From: CAYSWF01 sp964562905 | Lineage (GTDB): Bacteria > Patescibacteriota > Andersenbacteria > UBA10190 | Assembly: GCA_964562905.1 (NCBI GenBank) | Contig: CAZLVG010000001.1 | Coordinates: forward strand, 1 to 64,000 | DNA: 64,000 nucleotides | Direction of reading: 5' to 3' | In this document: positions 7,590 through 17,182 of the stretch, piece by piece | Layout: every line of letters begins with the position of its first letter | Numbering within the stretch: the stretch's first letter is position 1 | The notes under the pieces: generated by a model | Told to the model about the DNA's origin: nothing | Database searches by the model: none | The model's input: the letters and a program-made list of their open reading frames with translations, nothing else | Made by a program: the position numbers and the translations under genes

Positions 7590-8915
7590 ATGAAAAAAGA
7601 GTCTCAAAAAACAAAGCCTTACCGCCTGGCTTTCGTGGGAGCCGGCTACGTAGGGCTGGTTTCCGGCACCTGCCTGGCGGAGGTGGGCCACAGCGTTATC
7701 CTGGTCGATAACAATAAAGAAAAAATAGCCCGGCTAAAGCGAGGAGGCATCCCTATCTATGAACCGGGTCTGGAAAGGCTGGTGCGCAAAAACGCGAAAG
7801 CGGGCCGTCTTACCTTTACCACCAACTTGCCGTCCGCCATCAAGAAGTCAGAGGTTATCTTCATCGCCGTCAACACCCCTCCCCTGCCAGACGGCCAGGC
7901 GGATCTGTCCTACGTGGCCGGCGCGGCGCGGCAGATAGCGCAGGCGGCCAACTCTTACAAGGTTATTGTGGATAAGAGTACGGTTCCCGTGCAAACCGGC
8001 GAAAGAGTGCTGGAAACTATTAAGCAGCACAACCAAAAAACCGTTGACGTGGACGTGGTCAGCAACCCTGAATTCCTGCGGGAGGGCTCCGCCGTTGAAG
8101 ATTTTCTCCAGCCTGACCGCATAGTGGTGGGCGTGGATAACAAACGGGCGGAGAAAATCATGCGTGCTGTCTACCGCCCCTTTAAAGCGCCGTTTATCGT
8201 GACGGATGTGAAAAGCGCCGAACTCATAAAGCACGCCAGCAATTCTTTCCTGGCCACTAAAATCTCGTTCACCAACGCTCTGGCCCGCCTCTGCGAGCTG
8301 TCAGGCGCTAACATTGACCAAGTGGTTAAAGGCATGGGGCTGGACCAGCGCATCGGCCGCCACTTCCTCAAAGCCGGGCTGGGCTACGGGGGAAGTTGTC
8401 TTCCGAAGGACGTATCGGCCTTTATCTCCATAGCGAGGGAGCTAGGCTACAACTTCGGCCTGCTGAAAGAAGTTGCTAAAATAAACAACCGGACCCGCAG
8501 TCTGTTCATGCGTAAGATAAATCGGGCCCTGTGGGTTATTAAGGGCAGGACCGTAGCCGTGTGGGGACTGGCCTTCAAACCGAACACCGACGACATGCGC
8601 AACGCGCCCTCCATAGAGATTGTCAACCAACTGCACGCTGACGGCGCCGCCATTCAGGCTTATGATCCACAGGCAAACCAGACAGCCAAAGCCGTTTTAG
8701 GCAATAAAGTGCGCTATAAGAAAAATATGTATGACGCCTTAAAGGGCGCCGACGCCCTGGTGATAGTAACCGACTGGGACGAGTTCAAGGAAGTTGACTG
8801 GGACAAAGCCGCCTCACTGCTTGACAATCCTATCATCATTGACGGCCGTAACATGTATGAGCCCCAGGAGATGGAGAAGAAAGGATTGGTGTATCACAGC
8901 GTGGGACGAGGATAA
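7590..8915 (+). CDS. ugd: UDP-glucose 6-dehydrogenase
   Basis: Oxidises UDP-glucose to UDP-glucuronate with two NAD+. The 441-aa protein has the N-terminal Rossmann motif FVGAGYVGLVSG, the central dimer helix region, and the catalytic cysteine in GYGGSCLPKDV (Cys270). The C-terminal UDP-binding domain begins around VWGLAFKPNTDDMRNAPS. GDP-mannose dehydrogenase is the main alternative, but the motif set fits Ugd/TuaD. Its product is the substrate of the intein-bearing decarboxylase at 43617, so the pair could make UDP-xylose. Confidence 0.92.
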   Translation: MKKESQKTKPYRLAFVGAGYVGLVSGTCLAEVGHSVILVDNNKEKIARLKRGGIPIYEPGLERLVRKNAKAGRLTFTTNLPSAIKKSEVIFIAVNTPPLPDGQADLSYVAGAARQIAQAANSYKVIVDKSTVPVQTGERVLETIKQHNQKTVDVDVVSNPEFLREGSAVEDFLQPDRIVVGVDNKRAEKIMRAVYRPFKAPFIVTDVKSAELIKHASNSFLATKISFTNALARLCELSGANIDQVVKGMGLDQRIGRHFLKAGLGYGGSCLPKDVSAFISIARELGYNFGLLKEVAKINNRTRSLFMRKINRALWVIKGRTVAVWGLAFKPNTDDMRNAPSIEIVNQLHADGAAIQAYDPQANQTAKAVLGNKVRYKKNMYDALKGADALVIVTDWDEFKEVDWDKAASLLDNPIIIDGRNMYEPQEMEKKGLVYHSVGRG

Positions 8916-8956
8916 ATCCAGTCGTTAATCTTTAGGAGCCGGCCAGGCAGTTGCAT

Positions 8957-9084
8957 AGCTATCACATTACGCCATGCCGCTCTATACGCGTGACGGGTCC
9001 TTATCGCGGCCCTGCGCCCCCACGCCGCGGTGCAGTGGCTCCGGGGCGCGGGGGACCCCGCGCGCCGCGCCACCCGTTTATTTA
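8957..9084 (-). repeat. Terminal-inverted-repeat element, degenerate copy 3
   Basis: Starts with the family end agctatcacattacgccatg and contains the reversed interior (ttatcgcggccctgcg ... cgccacccgtttattta). Relative to copy 5 it has about 35 extra GC-rich bases (around 9030-9063) and lacks the second terminal repeat, ending in unrelated sequence. It is a decayed or rearranged copy between the convergent ugd and nucleotidyltransferase genes. Confidence 0.7.
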
Positions 9085-9140
9085 TTGTTATCCGCCTTCG
9101 CCGGCTGGCGAACGGCAAAGTCAAAGATTTAACCGCTAAA

Positions 9141-9830
9141 TCAGGAATATTCGGAAAGCTTTCTGTGTGCCTCTTCCAACTGCTCCTTGTCATTGACCGG
9201 CAGCCACCAGTCCGCTTCCACCACTTTTATTTTTTTACCTTTTTCCGCCATCATCTTCATCCATACGTCCGGAGTCTCATACTCCCCCCGGGCCGAAGGA
9301 GACACTTCCACCTCAAAGAAGCTCTGCTCCATCACCATCGCCCCGTTCCAGGCCAGATCCGACACGAACTCTTTCGGTTTTTCCACAGATTTGACCAGAT
9401 ACCCGCTTTCATCCGTAACCAGAATGCCCCAGTTTTCCGGATTGCTAACTCTTGACGCCAGCACCGCCAAGTCATACTGAACCAGCTCCCGCAGACCCCG
9501 CGGCCCGAAAATATCATCCCCTACCATCCCCAGCCACCGGCCTTTGACCAGGTGCTTAGCCGCCCCAAAGGCGTGCGCCAAGCCCAGCTGTTCTTCTTGA
9601 ACAACAAAAGTAATCGGGCGTCCTTCGTATCTCTTTGTTTTAAAATGTTCCCGTATAGCTCTTTCATGGGGGCCGCCGACAACAAAAATGAGCCGGTCTA
9701 CCTCTGCCGGCAGCATGCGCAGCGCGTGCTCCACCACCGGCCGGGCGGCCACCGGCAACAACTGTTTCGGTCCTTCATAATACTTGGCCATCCGCGTCCC
9801 CTTGCCGGCCATCAGCACCACCGCCTGCAT
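9141..9830 (-). CDS. Sugar-phosphate nucleotidyltransferase
   Basis: The 229-aa protein begins MQAVVLMAGKGTRMAKYYEG, the nucleotide-binding signature (L/V-MAGGxGTRM-like) of the NTP_transferase family, followed by PKQLLPVAARPVVEHAL. Such enzymes join a sugar-1-phosphate to an NTP to give an activated sugar. The acceptor sugar cannot be told; UTP-glucose-1-phosphate uridylyltransferase would fit the neighbouring ugd, but the motif is shared with GlmU-N and RfbA-type enzymes. It has no C-terminal acyltransferase repeat. Confidence 0.8.
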   Translation of the reverse strand: MQAVVLMAGKGTRMAKYYEGPKQLLPVAARPVVEHALRMLPAEVDRLIFVVGGPHERAIREHFKTKRYEGRPITFVVQEEQLGLAHAFGAAKHLVKGRWLGMVGDDIFGPRGLRELVQYDLAVLASRVSNPENWGILVTDESGYLVKSVEKPKEFVSDLAWNGAMVMEQSFFEVEVSPSARGEYETPDVWMKMMAEKGKKIKVVEADWWLPVNDKEQLEEAHRKLSEYS

Positions 9831-9864
9831 AGCAGCGCCCCAGTCAATCTCTTACCATAAAACT

Positions 9865-11286
9865 CTAGCCGCTGGGGGTGGGGGTAGCGGAAGGCAAGGG
9901 GGACCCCCAAGGGGTAATATTGAACTTACAGGTGGTATCTGCAGACATTATAAACTTAATAGACTCCTCCTTCTGGCCGGCCACAATAAGCTCCTTCTCC
10001 TGGCCAGCCACCCGCCAACAGCTCCATTCCTGATCGTAACCCCTGTACGGGGGAAGATCTTCTCCCACACTACCACGCAAAATCACTGCCTGGCCCGACG
10101 GCACATTTGTCTCGCAACGCCGGCCCGCCTGGGGGCCAACGGTGCCCAACTCCACCTTTGGCGCCGGCAGCCAGCAGTCTATTATCACCACATCACTTGC
10201 TGTACTCCCTGTAACCGTCGCGTACAAGCCCGAAGCCCAGGACATGGGGTATCGATTCTGCCAGGCTGGGTAGGCTTTTAGTACCGGGTTGGGAGGAGGA
10301 GTGGGCGCGGCACACGTTAGCTTACAATCGCTTACCACGTGCTTTGCCACCACGCATGTGTGTCTAGGATTCCCGCTCTCATCCTTCTCATAAGAACAAC
10401 TTGCGGAAGCCGTGGCAGGTCTGCTACGGTAACTACTGTTGCACCTGAAGGCGGGCATGTCGCCGTCCTCCGGCGGCATACAAGGCGACTCGCACCAGAT
10501 CTTCTCTGCAGCCTTTCTCTCCGCATGCTCCACTACCTCTGACGCTTTACAATCGTCTGAAAATCCCGCGAGCCTGCACGCCCTCTTCTCGGCTTTCTCC
10601 CTGGCTATTCTATACGCTTCCCGCGGATCTCGCAGAGGCTTATCATTTGACCCCGTTCCCACCAAAAGGTCCGTAGTATTGGTACCAGCGTTATAGCCAT
10701 AGTCCGACTCCGGACAGTTTACCACCACGTAGTCGTCGGAGGGCGGCTCCGGCACGCACTCATAATTGCAATCGCACCCCCCAAAAACTTCCCCCGTCAC
10801 CGCCACGGAAGCCACCCCCTCCTCCACTTGTCGTTGGAAGCCGCCATCCTCCCAATCTACCCCCTTCACTTCTGGATTATCACAACTGGCACTGCCTTGC
10901 CTTAGGCAGGAGTCTCCACACTTGTCACTATAATCAGGCTTGTTCACTTTGGATTCCACTCGGCTGCACAATTCTTCTTTAGCTTTATCCAGGGCGTTGC
11001 CTTGAGCCTCTTCTATCAACTTCATCCAAATTATATCGGCAACATCGTCCTCACCCGTACCCGCTGGCAAGCCAGGCCAGGACGCCTCACCTTCTGCCGC
11101 TACCGTTTCAGTTTCCGCATGCGTGTCGCTACAAGAAAGAGGCGGCAACGCTGTCTTAAGCTGTCTGGCGTATCTCTCCCAGCCAGCCACATAGACCACC
11201 ACTACCACAACCCCAACTACAAGCAGGCCCAAAACTACAGGCTTAAGAAACAATAAATTATTCCTCTTTTTCCGTCTCGTCGTCAT
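9865..11286 (-). CDS. Membrane-anchored Cys-rich exported protein, unknown function
   Basis: No family recognised. The 473-aa protein has a basic N-terminus (MTTRRKKRNN), one membrane segment at about residues 13-34, and a long exterior part rich in cysteines (CGDSCLRQGSASC, CDCNYEC, CESPCMPP, CSYEK), suggesting disulfide-stabilised modules. The C-terminal ~100 residues are less Cys-rich and end in SPLPSATPTPSG, a Ser/Pro/Thr tail like other surface proteins here. An upstream TATACT box and a 9-codon leaderless mini-ORF lie between it and the next gene. Confidence 0.75.
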   Translation of the reverse strand: MTTRRKKRNNLLFLKPVVLGLLVVGVVVVVVYVAGWERYARQLKTALPPLSCSDTHAETETVAAEGEASWPGLPAGTGEDDVADIIWMKLIEEAQGNALDKAKEELCSRVESKVNKPDYSDKCGDSCLRQGSASCDNPEVKGVDWEDGGFQRQVEEGVASVAVTGEVFGGCDCNYECVPEPPSDDYVVVNCPESDYGYNAGTNTTDLLVGTGSNDKPLRDPREAYRIAREKAEKRACRLAGFSDDCKASEVVEHAERKAAEKIWCESPCMPPEDGDMPAFRCNSSYRSRPATASASCSYEKDESGNPRHTCVVAKHVVSDCKLTCAAPTPPPNPVLKAYPAWQNRYPMSWASGLYATVTGSTASDVVIIDCWLPAPKVELGTVGPQAGRRCETNVPSGQAVILRGSVGEDLPPYRGYDQEWSCWRVAGQEKELIVAGQKEESIKFIMSADTTCKFNITPWGSPLPSATPTPSG

Positions 11287-11323
11287 TTTTCAGGTGGAGG
11301 GCTAACCATACGCTATTTATTTC

Positions 11324-11353
11324 TCATTCCTTATCCACAGAAGAGCTCGCCAT
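11324..11353 (-). promoter_or_regulatory. Candidate leaderless mini-ORF (leader peptide MASSVDKE)
   Basis: A TGCTATACT extended -10 (TATACT at 11362-11367) ends 8 nt before an ATG that opens a 9-codon frame with TGA stop, 37 nt ahead of the 11286 gene start. The spacing equals that of the leaderless genes in this window. It may be a translated leader peptide or just a promoter whose first ATG is accidental. Confidence 0.3.
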
Positions 11354-11382
11354 GAAGATTAAGTATAGCACGTTTTTTTTGG

Positions 11383-14300
11383 CTACACCGCCGGGGCGGG
11401 ACTTGCTTGGGGAACCACGGGCATAAGGTCAACCTTGAGTTGAAGCTTGGCGTCGCGGGCAGAGGTAATTTGAACATTGTCCCGGGTAAAAGGCGCGTAG
11501 CCCGGCTTGGACACCGTCACCGTGTAACGGCCGGGCGGCGGCAGAGCGAAAAAGCGCCCGCGGTTGTCCGCCACGCGCGTCATGACCAGGCGGTTGGTCC
11601 CCCGCTCGTACAACCTGACCACCGCCAGGCCCAGCGGCACGTGGCTGACAGCGTCCCGCACCAGGCCATAGGACGGCTGCCGGCGCGCTTCCGACACGAT
11701 CTTGGCCACCACCAGCAACACGTACCCCAGCTCCAGGGTAAGAAACAGAGAACCGGGCGACATCAACAGCAATACCGTATTAAGCAAGGAACCGGCGATA
11801 AACACGGGCCAAGACAGCCGGTGGCCTTGGTACTGCGCCGCCTGCCATAAGCCCAGCCAGCGGGCTCTGAACGAGCCCACCGCCTCGCCGGTGGGCTTTA
11901 GGGGAATAACCAGATCTATCGGCTTACCTTCATCAACAATACTCAATTTTCCACCCGTGTATACCACCTCGCCTTCTTTAGCCTCAAAAGCCGAGGCCGC
12001 GGGCGCGAAGGCGAAACCTTCCGCCCTGACGGCTAAAGTGTATTCCCCCGGTGGCAGCGCCACGGCAAATAGACCTTTAGTGTTAGTGTAGAGCTTGCGC
12101 TTAACATTCTTGAGGCGATTATAAACTGTCACCCGCGCCCCTACCACTGGCTCCCCCGTCCGGTGATGCACCACCCGGCCATGATGCCAGGGGCCTTTGC
12201 GCCCCCGCAGCAAGGAAACCGCTTTTTCCAAGCGCCTCTTCCCCACCAGTTGCCCGAGGCGCTCCAGCAGGGAAATAAGGCCGGCCAGCAGTGATACCGC
12301 GAACAAAGCTATATCCAACGGCCGCAGCACCAGGGAGATCAACGGCGGCGTCTCACGGACAGGCTCCACCAACTCCTCCTGTTCCTCTTCAACGCCGGCC
12401 GCCTCTTCCGGCAAGGCTCTGGTCACCACGGTAACCGTGTCGCTGTCCGCCAGCCCCTCCGCGTCCCGGACCACCAAGCTGAATATGTAAACCTCACTCT
12501 CGCCCACCGCCCTGAAAGACGAAGTGGCGGCATCAGACGAGCTCAAATCAACCACGGGGCCGTCCAGCTGGCGCCACTGGTAACTCAATGGCGTGCCCTC
12601 GGGGTCGCGGGAGTCCGTGCCGTTTAAAATGACCAGGTCATCAGAACTTACCACCTGGTCTTCGCCGGCATCGGCTTCCGGAGGCAAATTTTTCGGAGTA
12701 GGGGAAGGAGAAAGCCGCGGCCCGGACGGCGAGGGGGAGGCGGCGGGGGAGGCAGGCACGGACGCCCCGGGAGAGGCTGGCGCCGGCCCGGTGGGGGCGG
12801 GCGCGGGGCTGGCCGGCAACGCCGGCGAAGCGGTGACCGCCCGCGCGCTGGGCGCCCAGGCTTCATTGCCGTAACTGTCCGTGGCATACAACTTGAATGA
12901 ATAGCGAGTGTTGGAAGATAACCCCGTCACCGTGGTACCCGTCGCGTCAACATCAGCCATCGTCTCGTCGTCTTCCTTGTCCCACTTCTGTGACGCGCGC
13001 TCCAGCACCGCCGCGTGGTCAGTGCCATAATACAGTTCATAAGTAAAGGAGTTGCTGTCCGTCGCCCGGCTCCAGGTCAACTGCACCGAGTCGGTACCGG
13101 CCTGCGACACTTGGAAACCGGATAAAGAAGAAGGGGCGGCATTATCCACCTGGAAGGTATCGCTGATTGTTACTTCGCCCAAACCGGCGTCATCCCGCGG
13201 AATGACACGCAGGCGGACCGATGACGGTTCGCCCACGATGGGCCCGCCGGTATTCAAGGTGGACTGCGTATCCCACTTAAGCGTCACCTTCACGCTGCCC
13301 TCGTTAGTGTCTATAGCATTGTCTGTTCCCACTTGATAGCCATTACCGTTGGACAGGTCAGCCGATCCCTTGTCCGTACTGGCAGAGGTCAGCCAGGGCT
13401 TGTACCAGTGATCACCGTCCAGCGAGTACTGCACCCGCAATTTGGTCTGGTCCCGGTCGCCATCCGATACAGTAGTGGCAAAGGTGACGGTACCGGAGCC
13501 GTCGGTGCTCTGGGATATACTCGACGGCGCCGTAGCCGCCGGCGCGGCCGCCGTGCGCTCGTACCAGTACACGGTGCCCCGGTGGTGGTCGCCCGCCACG
13601 ATATCAAAATCATTGTCGCCGTCAAGGTCGGACACGGCCACTCCCAGCACGCTCTGCAGGGAGCTGGTTATGGTTTTTTTGGTAAATGATTCGCTGCCGT
13701 CGTTATCAAACCAGTAAATACTGTTATCATCCTGGGCCGCGGCCACGATATCCTCATCGCCGTCCTCGTCCAAATCAACCGGGACGGCCGTTACCGCGTC
13801 CACGCTGGTGGCCACTTCTCCGCGCTGAAAGGCGTAAAAGTCAAGGTTCCGATACAATAACAGCATGTCGCCGGCCGGCTCCGCCGCGATGATGTCCCGC
13901 TTGCCGTCGCCATTAACATCGGCTGTGTCCAGGTATGTCTGCCCGGTGTTCGAGTCATCAATATCAATACGTGACCAACTGTACCCGTCAGCGGTGGACC
14001 AGCGCTGCAAGCCGGCGCTGCCGCCGGTGATTATGTCGTTATAACCGTTGGCGTTCACGTCGGCAATAGTAATGGCCGTCACGCCGGTGCCGGTGCCCAT
14101 GGTGGAAGAGGTAAAAGTGCCGGAGCCGTTATTCATCCAACGTTCCAGCGTTACCTGTTCCCCGGCAGTGGTGGCTGTTACCACGTCTGGCGCGCCGTCA
14201 CCGTCAATATCTCCGGCGTAAGCCTTACCCTGGCCGCCCGTTCCGATATCGGTACCGGAAAACTCAACCTCGCCCGTATTGCGGTACCAGCGCACGCTGG

Positions 14301-14730
14301 GCTGGGCGCTGGTAAAAGTAACCAGCAGGTCCTGGGCTCCGTCGCCGTCCAGATCAACCACCCGCACCCGCTCACTGTCTACGTCGTCCACCAGCTTAGC
14401 GGTAAACGTGCCGTCGTCATTGTTGATGTACACTTTTACCCCGTCCAGTCCGGCCGTTACCACATCCACGTCACCGTCATCATCTATGTCAGACGCCGCC
14501 ACGCCCAATACCCCCACCGCTGACGTTTCCACTCCCATGACGTGCGCGGTGAAGTCCAGCGCTCCGGCCGGCCGCGGTACGGATAGAAACCGTATGCCGC
14601 CATAGGCCAGCGCCGCTGCCAAGCCCAGCGACAGCACGATCCTTAGCGCCGGCAAAGCTGAGACCCAGTGTGGACTAATCCGCCGGATGCTAAGGCTGGC
14701 CCTCTGTTTCCGCACTTGTCCGTTCATCAT
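11383..14730 (-). CDS. Large FG-GAP/FN3/PKD surface protein with carboxypeptidase-regulatory-like domains
   Basis: The 1115-aa protein has a membrane segment at residues 28-47, then six to seven FG-GAP/VCBS repeats (about 70-395) with Ca-binding-type DxDxDGxxD loops such as DIDDDGDVDVV, DLDGDGAQDLL and DVNGDGKRDII, likely a beta-propeller. A fibronectin III-like module (about 532-634) and an Ala/Pro/Ser linker (634-680) follow, then a PKD-like domain (684-770). Two carboxypeptidase-regulatory-like domains (about 850-905, 1020-1090) surround membrane segments near 803-822 and 975-1010, so the C-terminal part is membrane-associated. Likely a cell-surface adhesion or scaffold protein. Its first 41 bp overlap the end of leuS. 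Confidence 0.85.
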   Translation of the reverse strand: MMNGQVRKQRASLSIRRISPHWVSALPALRIVLSLGLAAALAYGGIRFLSVPRPAGALDFTAHVMGVETSAVGVLGVAASDIDDDGDVDVVTAGLDGVKVYINNDDGTFTAKLVDDVDSERVRVVDLDGDGAQDLLVTFTSAQPSVRWYRNTGEVEFSGTDIGTGGQGKAYAGDIDGDGAPDVVTATTAGEQVTLERWMNNGSGTFTSSTMGTGTGVTAITIADVNANGYNDIITGGSAGLQRWSTADGYSWSRIDIDDSNTGQTYLDTADVNGDGKRDIIAAEPAGDMLLLYRNLDFYAFQRGEVATSVDAVTAVPVDLDEDGDEDIVAAAQDDNSIYWFDNDGSESFTKKTITSSLQSVLGVAVSDLDGDNDFDIVAGDHHRGTVYWYERTAAAPAATAPSSISQSTDGSGTVTFATTVSDGDRDQTKLRVQYSLDGDHWYKPWLTSASTDKGSADLSNGNGYQVGTDNAIDTNEGSVKVTLKWDTQSTLNTGGPIVGEPSSVRLRVIPRDDAGLGEVTISDTFQVDNAAPSSLSGFQVSQAGTDSVQLTWSRATDSNSFTYELYYGTDHAAVLERASQKWDKEDDETMADVDATGTTVTGLSSNTRYSFKLYATDSYGNEAWAPSARAVTASPALPASPAPAPTGPAPASPGASVPASPAASPSPSGPRLSPSPTPKNLPPEADAGEDQVVSSDDLVILNGTDSRDPEGTPLSYQWRQLDGPVVDLSSSDAATSSFRAVGESEVYIFSLVVRDAEGLADSDTVTVVTRALPEEAAGVEEEQEELVEPVRETPPLISLVLRPLDIALFAVSLLAGLISLLERLGQLVGKRRLEKAVSLLRGRKGPWHHGRVVHHRTGEPVVGARVTVYNRLKNVKRKLYTNTKGLFAVALPPGEYTLAVRAEGFAFAPAASAFEAKEGEVVYTGGKLSIVDEGKPIDLVIPLKPTGEAVGSFRARWLGLWQAAQYQGHRLSWPVFIAGSLLNTVLLLMSPGSLFLTLELGYVLLVVAKIVSEARRQPSYGLVRDAVSHVPLGLAVVRLYERGTNRLVMTRVADNRGRFFALPPPGRYTVTVSKPGYAPFTRDNVQITSARDAKLQLKVDLMPVVPQASPAPAV

Positions 14731-17167
14731 TATTGTTCACCACAAAATTTATCATGCGCCCTTCCACATAAATAACTTTTGCCAGCTTCCCTTTCTCCAA
14801 ATATTTCCTGACGTTAGCCAGCTGTTCTGCCCGCCGCTGAAGTAGCTGGCGGGAATCGCCCGCGGCCGCCTTAACCTCTCCCCTCACCCGGCCGTTAACC
14901 TGCACCGGCAAACTCACCTCCGTGGCCGCCAGCTTGTCCTCGTCATACTCCGGCCAATCGGCCCGGCTAACAGAAGGCTTATGGCCTGCCTTTTCCCACA
15001 GCTCCTCCGCCAAATGCGGGGCAAAGGGGGATAAAAGGATAATAAATGTCTCCCAGGTCCGGCGGGCCACCACCGGCTGCTCTTCCAGTTCGTTCAACAT
15101 CTCCATCATAGCCGCCACGGCCGTATTGAACTTTAGCCTGTCAATCCCCTCTGTCACCCGTTTGACCGTCCGCTGAAGCGCCAGGTCTACTTCTGCCGGC
15201 ACGTCATTTTTGTCGGCAACTCTTTCCCCTACTTGCCAGACACGGTCAAAGAATCTCCTCACCCCTCTAACGCCGGCAGTATTCCACTCCACCGCCTTCT
15301 CAAAGGGACCTATAAACATCTCGTACGTCCGCAGCGTATCGGCGCCAAACTGCTGTGCCACTTCATCCGGATTGATCACGTTGCCCCGCGATTTTGACAT
15401 CTTAACGCCTGCCTTCCCCAGCACCATGCCGTGCGAGGTGCGCTTGGTATAAGGTTCACTGCTTGGCACCAAGCGCAAATCGTACAAAAACTTATGCCAA
15501 AATCTGGAATACAGTAAATGTAAAGTGGTGTGCTCCATGCCGCCATTGTAAAGATCCACCGGCATCCAATACGCCATAAGCTTCCCGCCGGCCAACTCCT
15601 GGTCATTGCGGGGGTCGGTATACCGCAGGTAATACCAGGACGACCCAGCCCAGTTAGGCATGGTGTCGGTTTCCCGCCGGCCCTTTCCTCCGCAGGTTGG
15701 GCATGAGGCGTTAACCCACTCGGCCACGTTGGCCAAAGGAGAGCGGCCGGTATCAGTTGGTTCGTACCGCTCAACTTTAGGCAGCTCCACCGGTAAATCT
15801 TCCTCGGGAACGGGAACTTCACCACATTCGTTGCAATAAATGATAGGAATCGGCTCGCCCCAATAGTGCTGCCGGGAAAACACCCAGTCCCTTAAACGAT
15901 AGGTAACTGCCCTCTTCCCCCTGCCCCTCTCCTCCAAATAATCCATGACCTTCTCTTTGGCTTCACTAGTCTTAAGACCATTCAAAAATCCTGAATTAAC
16001 CATTCGGCCCTCGCCCTCTTCCACCTGCTCTGTCTTGGTTATGGGCAAATCGTCGCCGCCTGGTCCGACCACCACGCGTTTTATCGGAAGTCCTACGGCC
16101 TGGGCGAAGTCAAAATCCCGCCTGTCGTGCCCGGGCACCCCGACTACGGCCCCCGTACCCACATAAGCCAGGACAAAATCTGCTACCCAGATGAGCATTT
16201 TCTCGCCCGTCAGGGTGTTCTTGGCTGAATATCCGGTGAACACGCCCGTCTTTCTTCCGCCTTCCTCCTGTCTCTCCAGTTCGGACTTGCGCAAAGCCGC
16301 TTTGACGTATTCAGTTATCTTGTCCCTGTTTTCCGAAGGTAGCTCCCCTTTGATTATCTTCTTTACCCAATCATGCTCCGGCGCCAACACCACAAAAGTG
16401 GCGCCGAAATTAGTGTCCGGCCTGGTGGTAAAACAGGTAATGCCGCGTCCAGTCCCGCCGACTTCGTACGTTATTTCCATTCCCTCGCTGCGGCCGATCC
16501 AGTTTTTTTGTTGCTCTTTCACCCGCCGGGGGAAGTCCACTTCTTCCAATCCCGCCAGCAATTTATCCGCGTAAGCCGTAATGCGCAGCATCCATTGCTC
16601 CATCTCGCGTCTCTCAACTCGGCCTTCACATCTTTCGCACGCACCGCCTGCCACCTCTTCGTTCGCCAGTCCAATTTTGCAGGATGGGCACCAGTTAATA
16701 GGAGCTTTCTGCTTGTAGGCCAGCCCGTTTTTATATAACTGCAGGAAAATCCACTGTGTCCATCGGTAATAACCAGGATCCGTGGTATTTATTTCCCGAG
16801 TCCAGTCAAAAGAAAAACCCAATGATTTCAGCTGTTTCCGGAAGGTGTCGGTATTTCTCCGAGTCGCCTGGGCGGGATGGATGCCGGTCTTAATAGCGTA
16901 ATTTTCCGTGGGGAGACCAAAAGCGTCCCAGCCCATGGGGAATAAAACATTGTAGCCTTCCATGCGGCTCTTTCTGGCTACTACGTCCAGCGCCGTATAA
17001 CCGCGACAATGCCCGACGTGCAGACCGTCACCGGAAGGATAGGGAAATTCCACCAGAATATATTTTTTAGGCTTGCTAGAAAAATCTTCGGCTGTAAAGA
17101 TCCCCCTTTCCTCCCAGTACCTCTGCCATTTTTTTTTGATTATTTTTGGATCGTACCTCGCGGACAT
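14690..17167 (-). CDS. leuS: Leucyl-tRNA synthetase
   Basis: Charges tRNA-Leu. The 825-aa class Ia synthetase has the HIGH motif as HVGH (residues 50-53 in YPSGDGLHVGHCRGY), the zinc-type cysteines CPSCKIG and CERCEG, an editing domain in the middle (TTRPDTNFGATF and VPGHDRRDFDFA), a second zinc cluster around CNECGEVPVP, and the KMSKS loop (KAGVKMSKSRGN). Length is normal. The ATG is preceded by TATACT with only 7 nt between, immediately after the rarA stop, which suggests its own leaderless promoter rather than read-through alone. Confidence 0.97.
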   Translation of the reverse strand: MSARYDPKIIKKKWQRYWEERGIFTAEDFSSKPKKYILVEFPYPSGDGLHVGHCRGYTALDVVARKSRMEGYNVLFPMGWDAFGLPTENYAIKTGIHPAQATRRNTDTFRKQLKSLGFSFDWTREINTTDPGYYRWTQWIFLQLYKNGLAYKQKAPINWCPSCKIGLANEEVAGGACERCEGRVERREMEQWMLRITAYADKLLAGLEEVDFPRRVKEQQKNWIGRSEGMEITYEVGGTGRGITCFTTRPDTNFGATFVVLAPEHDWVKKIIKGELPSENRDKITEYVKAALRKSELERQEEGGRKTGVFTGYSAKNTLTGEKMLIWVADFVLAYVGTGAVVGVPGHDRRDFDFAQAVGLPIKRVVVGPGGDDLPITKTEQVEEGEGRMVNSGFLNGLKTSEAKEKVMDYLEERGRGKRAVTYRLRDWVFSRQHYWGEPIPIIYCNECGEVPVPEEDLPVELPKVERYEPTDTGRSPLANVAEWVNASCPTCGGKGRRETDTMPNWAGSSWYYLRYTDPRNDQELAGGKLMAYWMPVDLYNGGMEHTTLHLLYSRFWHKFLYDLRLVPSSEPYTKRTSHGMVLGKAGVKMSKSRGNVINPDEVAQQFGADTLRTYEMFIGPFEKAVEWNTAGVRGVRRFFDRVWQVGERVADKNDVPAEVDLALQRTVKRVTEGIDRLKFNTAVAAMMEMLNELEEQPVVARRTWETFIILLSPFAPHLAEELWEKAGHKPSVSRADWPEYDEDKLAATEVSLPVQVNGRVRGEVKAAAGDSRQLLQRRAEQLANVRKYLEKGKLAKVIYVEGRMINFVVNNNDERTSAETEGQP

Positions 17168-17174
17168 AGTTTTC

Positions 17175-17180
17175 AGTATA
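17175..17180 (-). promoter_or_regulatory. -10 box 7 nt before leuS start
   Basis: TATACT on the minus strand, followed by gaaaact and the ATG. No clear -35 hexamer. The placement matches several other genes here and implies a leaderless or near-leaderless leuS mRNA. Confidence 0.45.
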
Positions 17181-17182
17181 CT

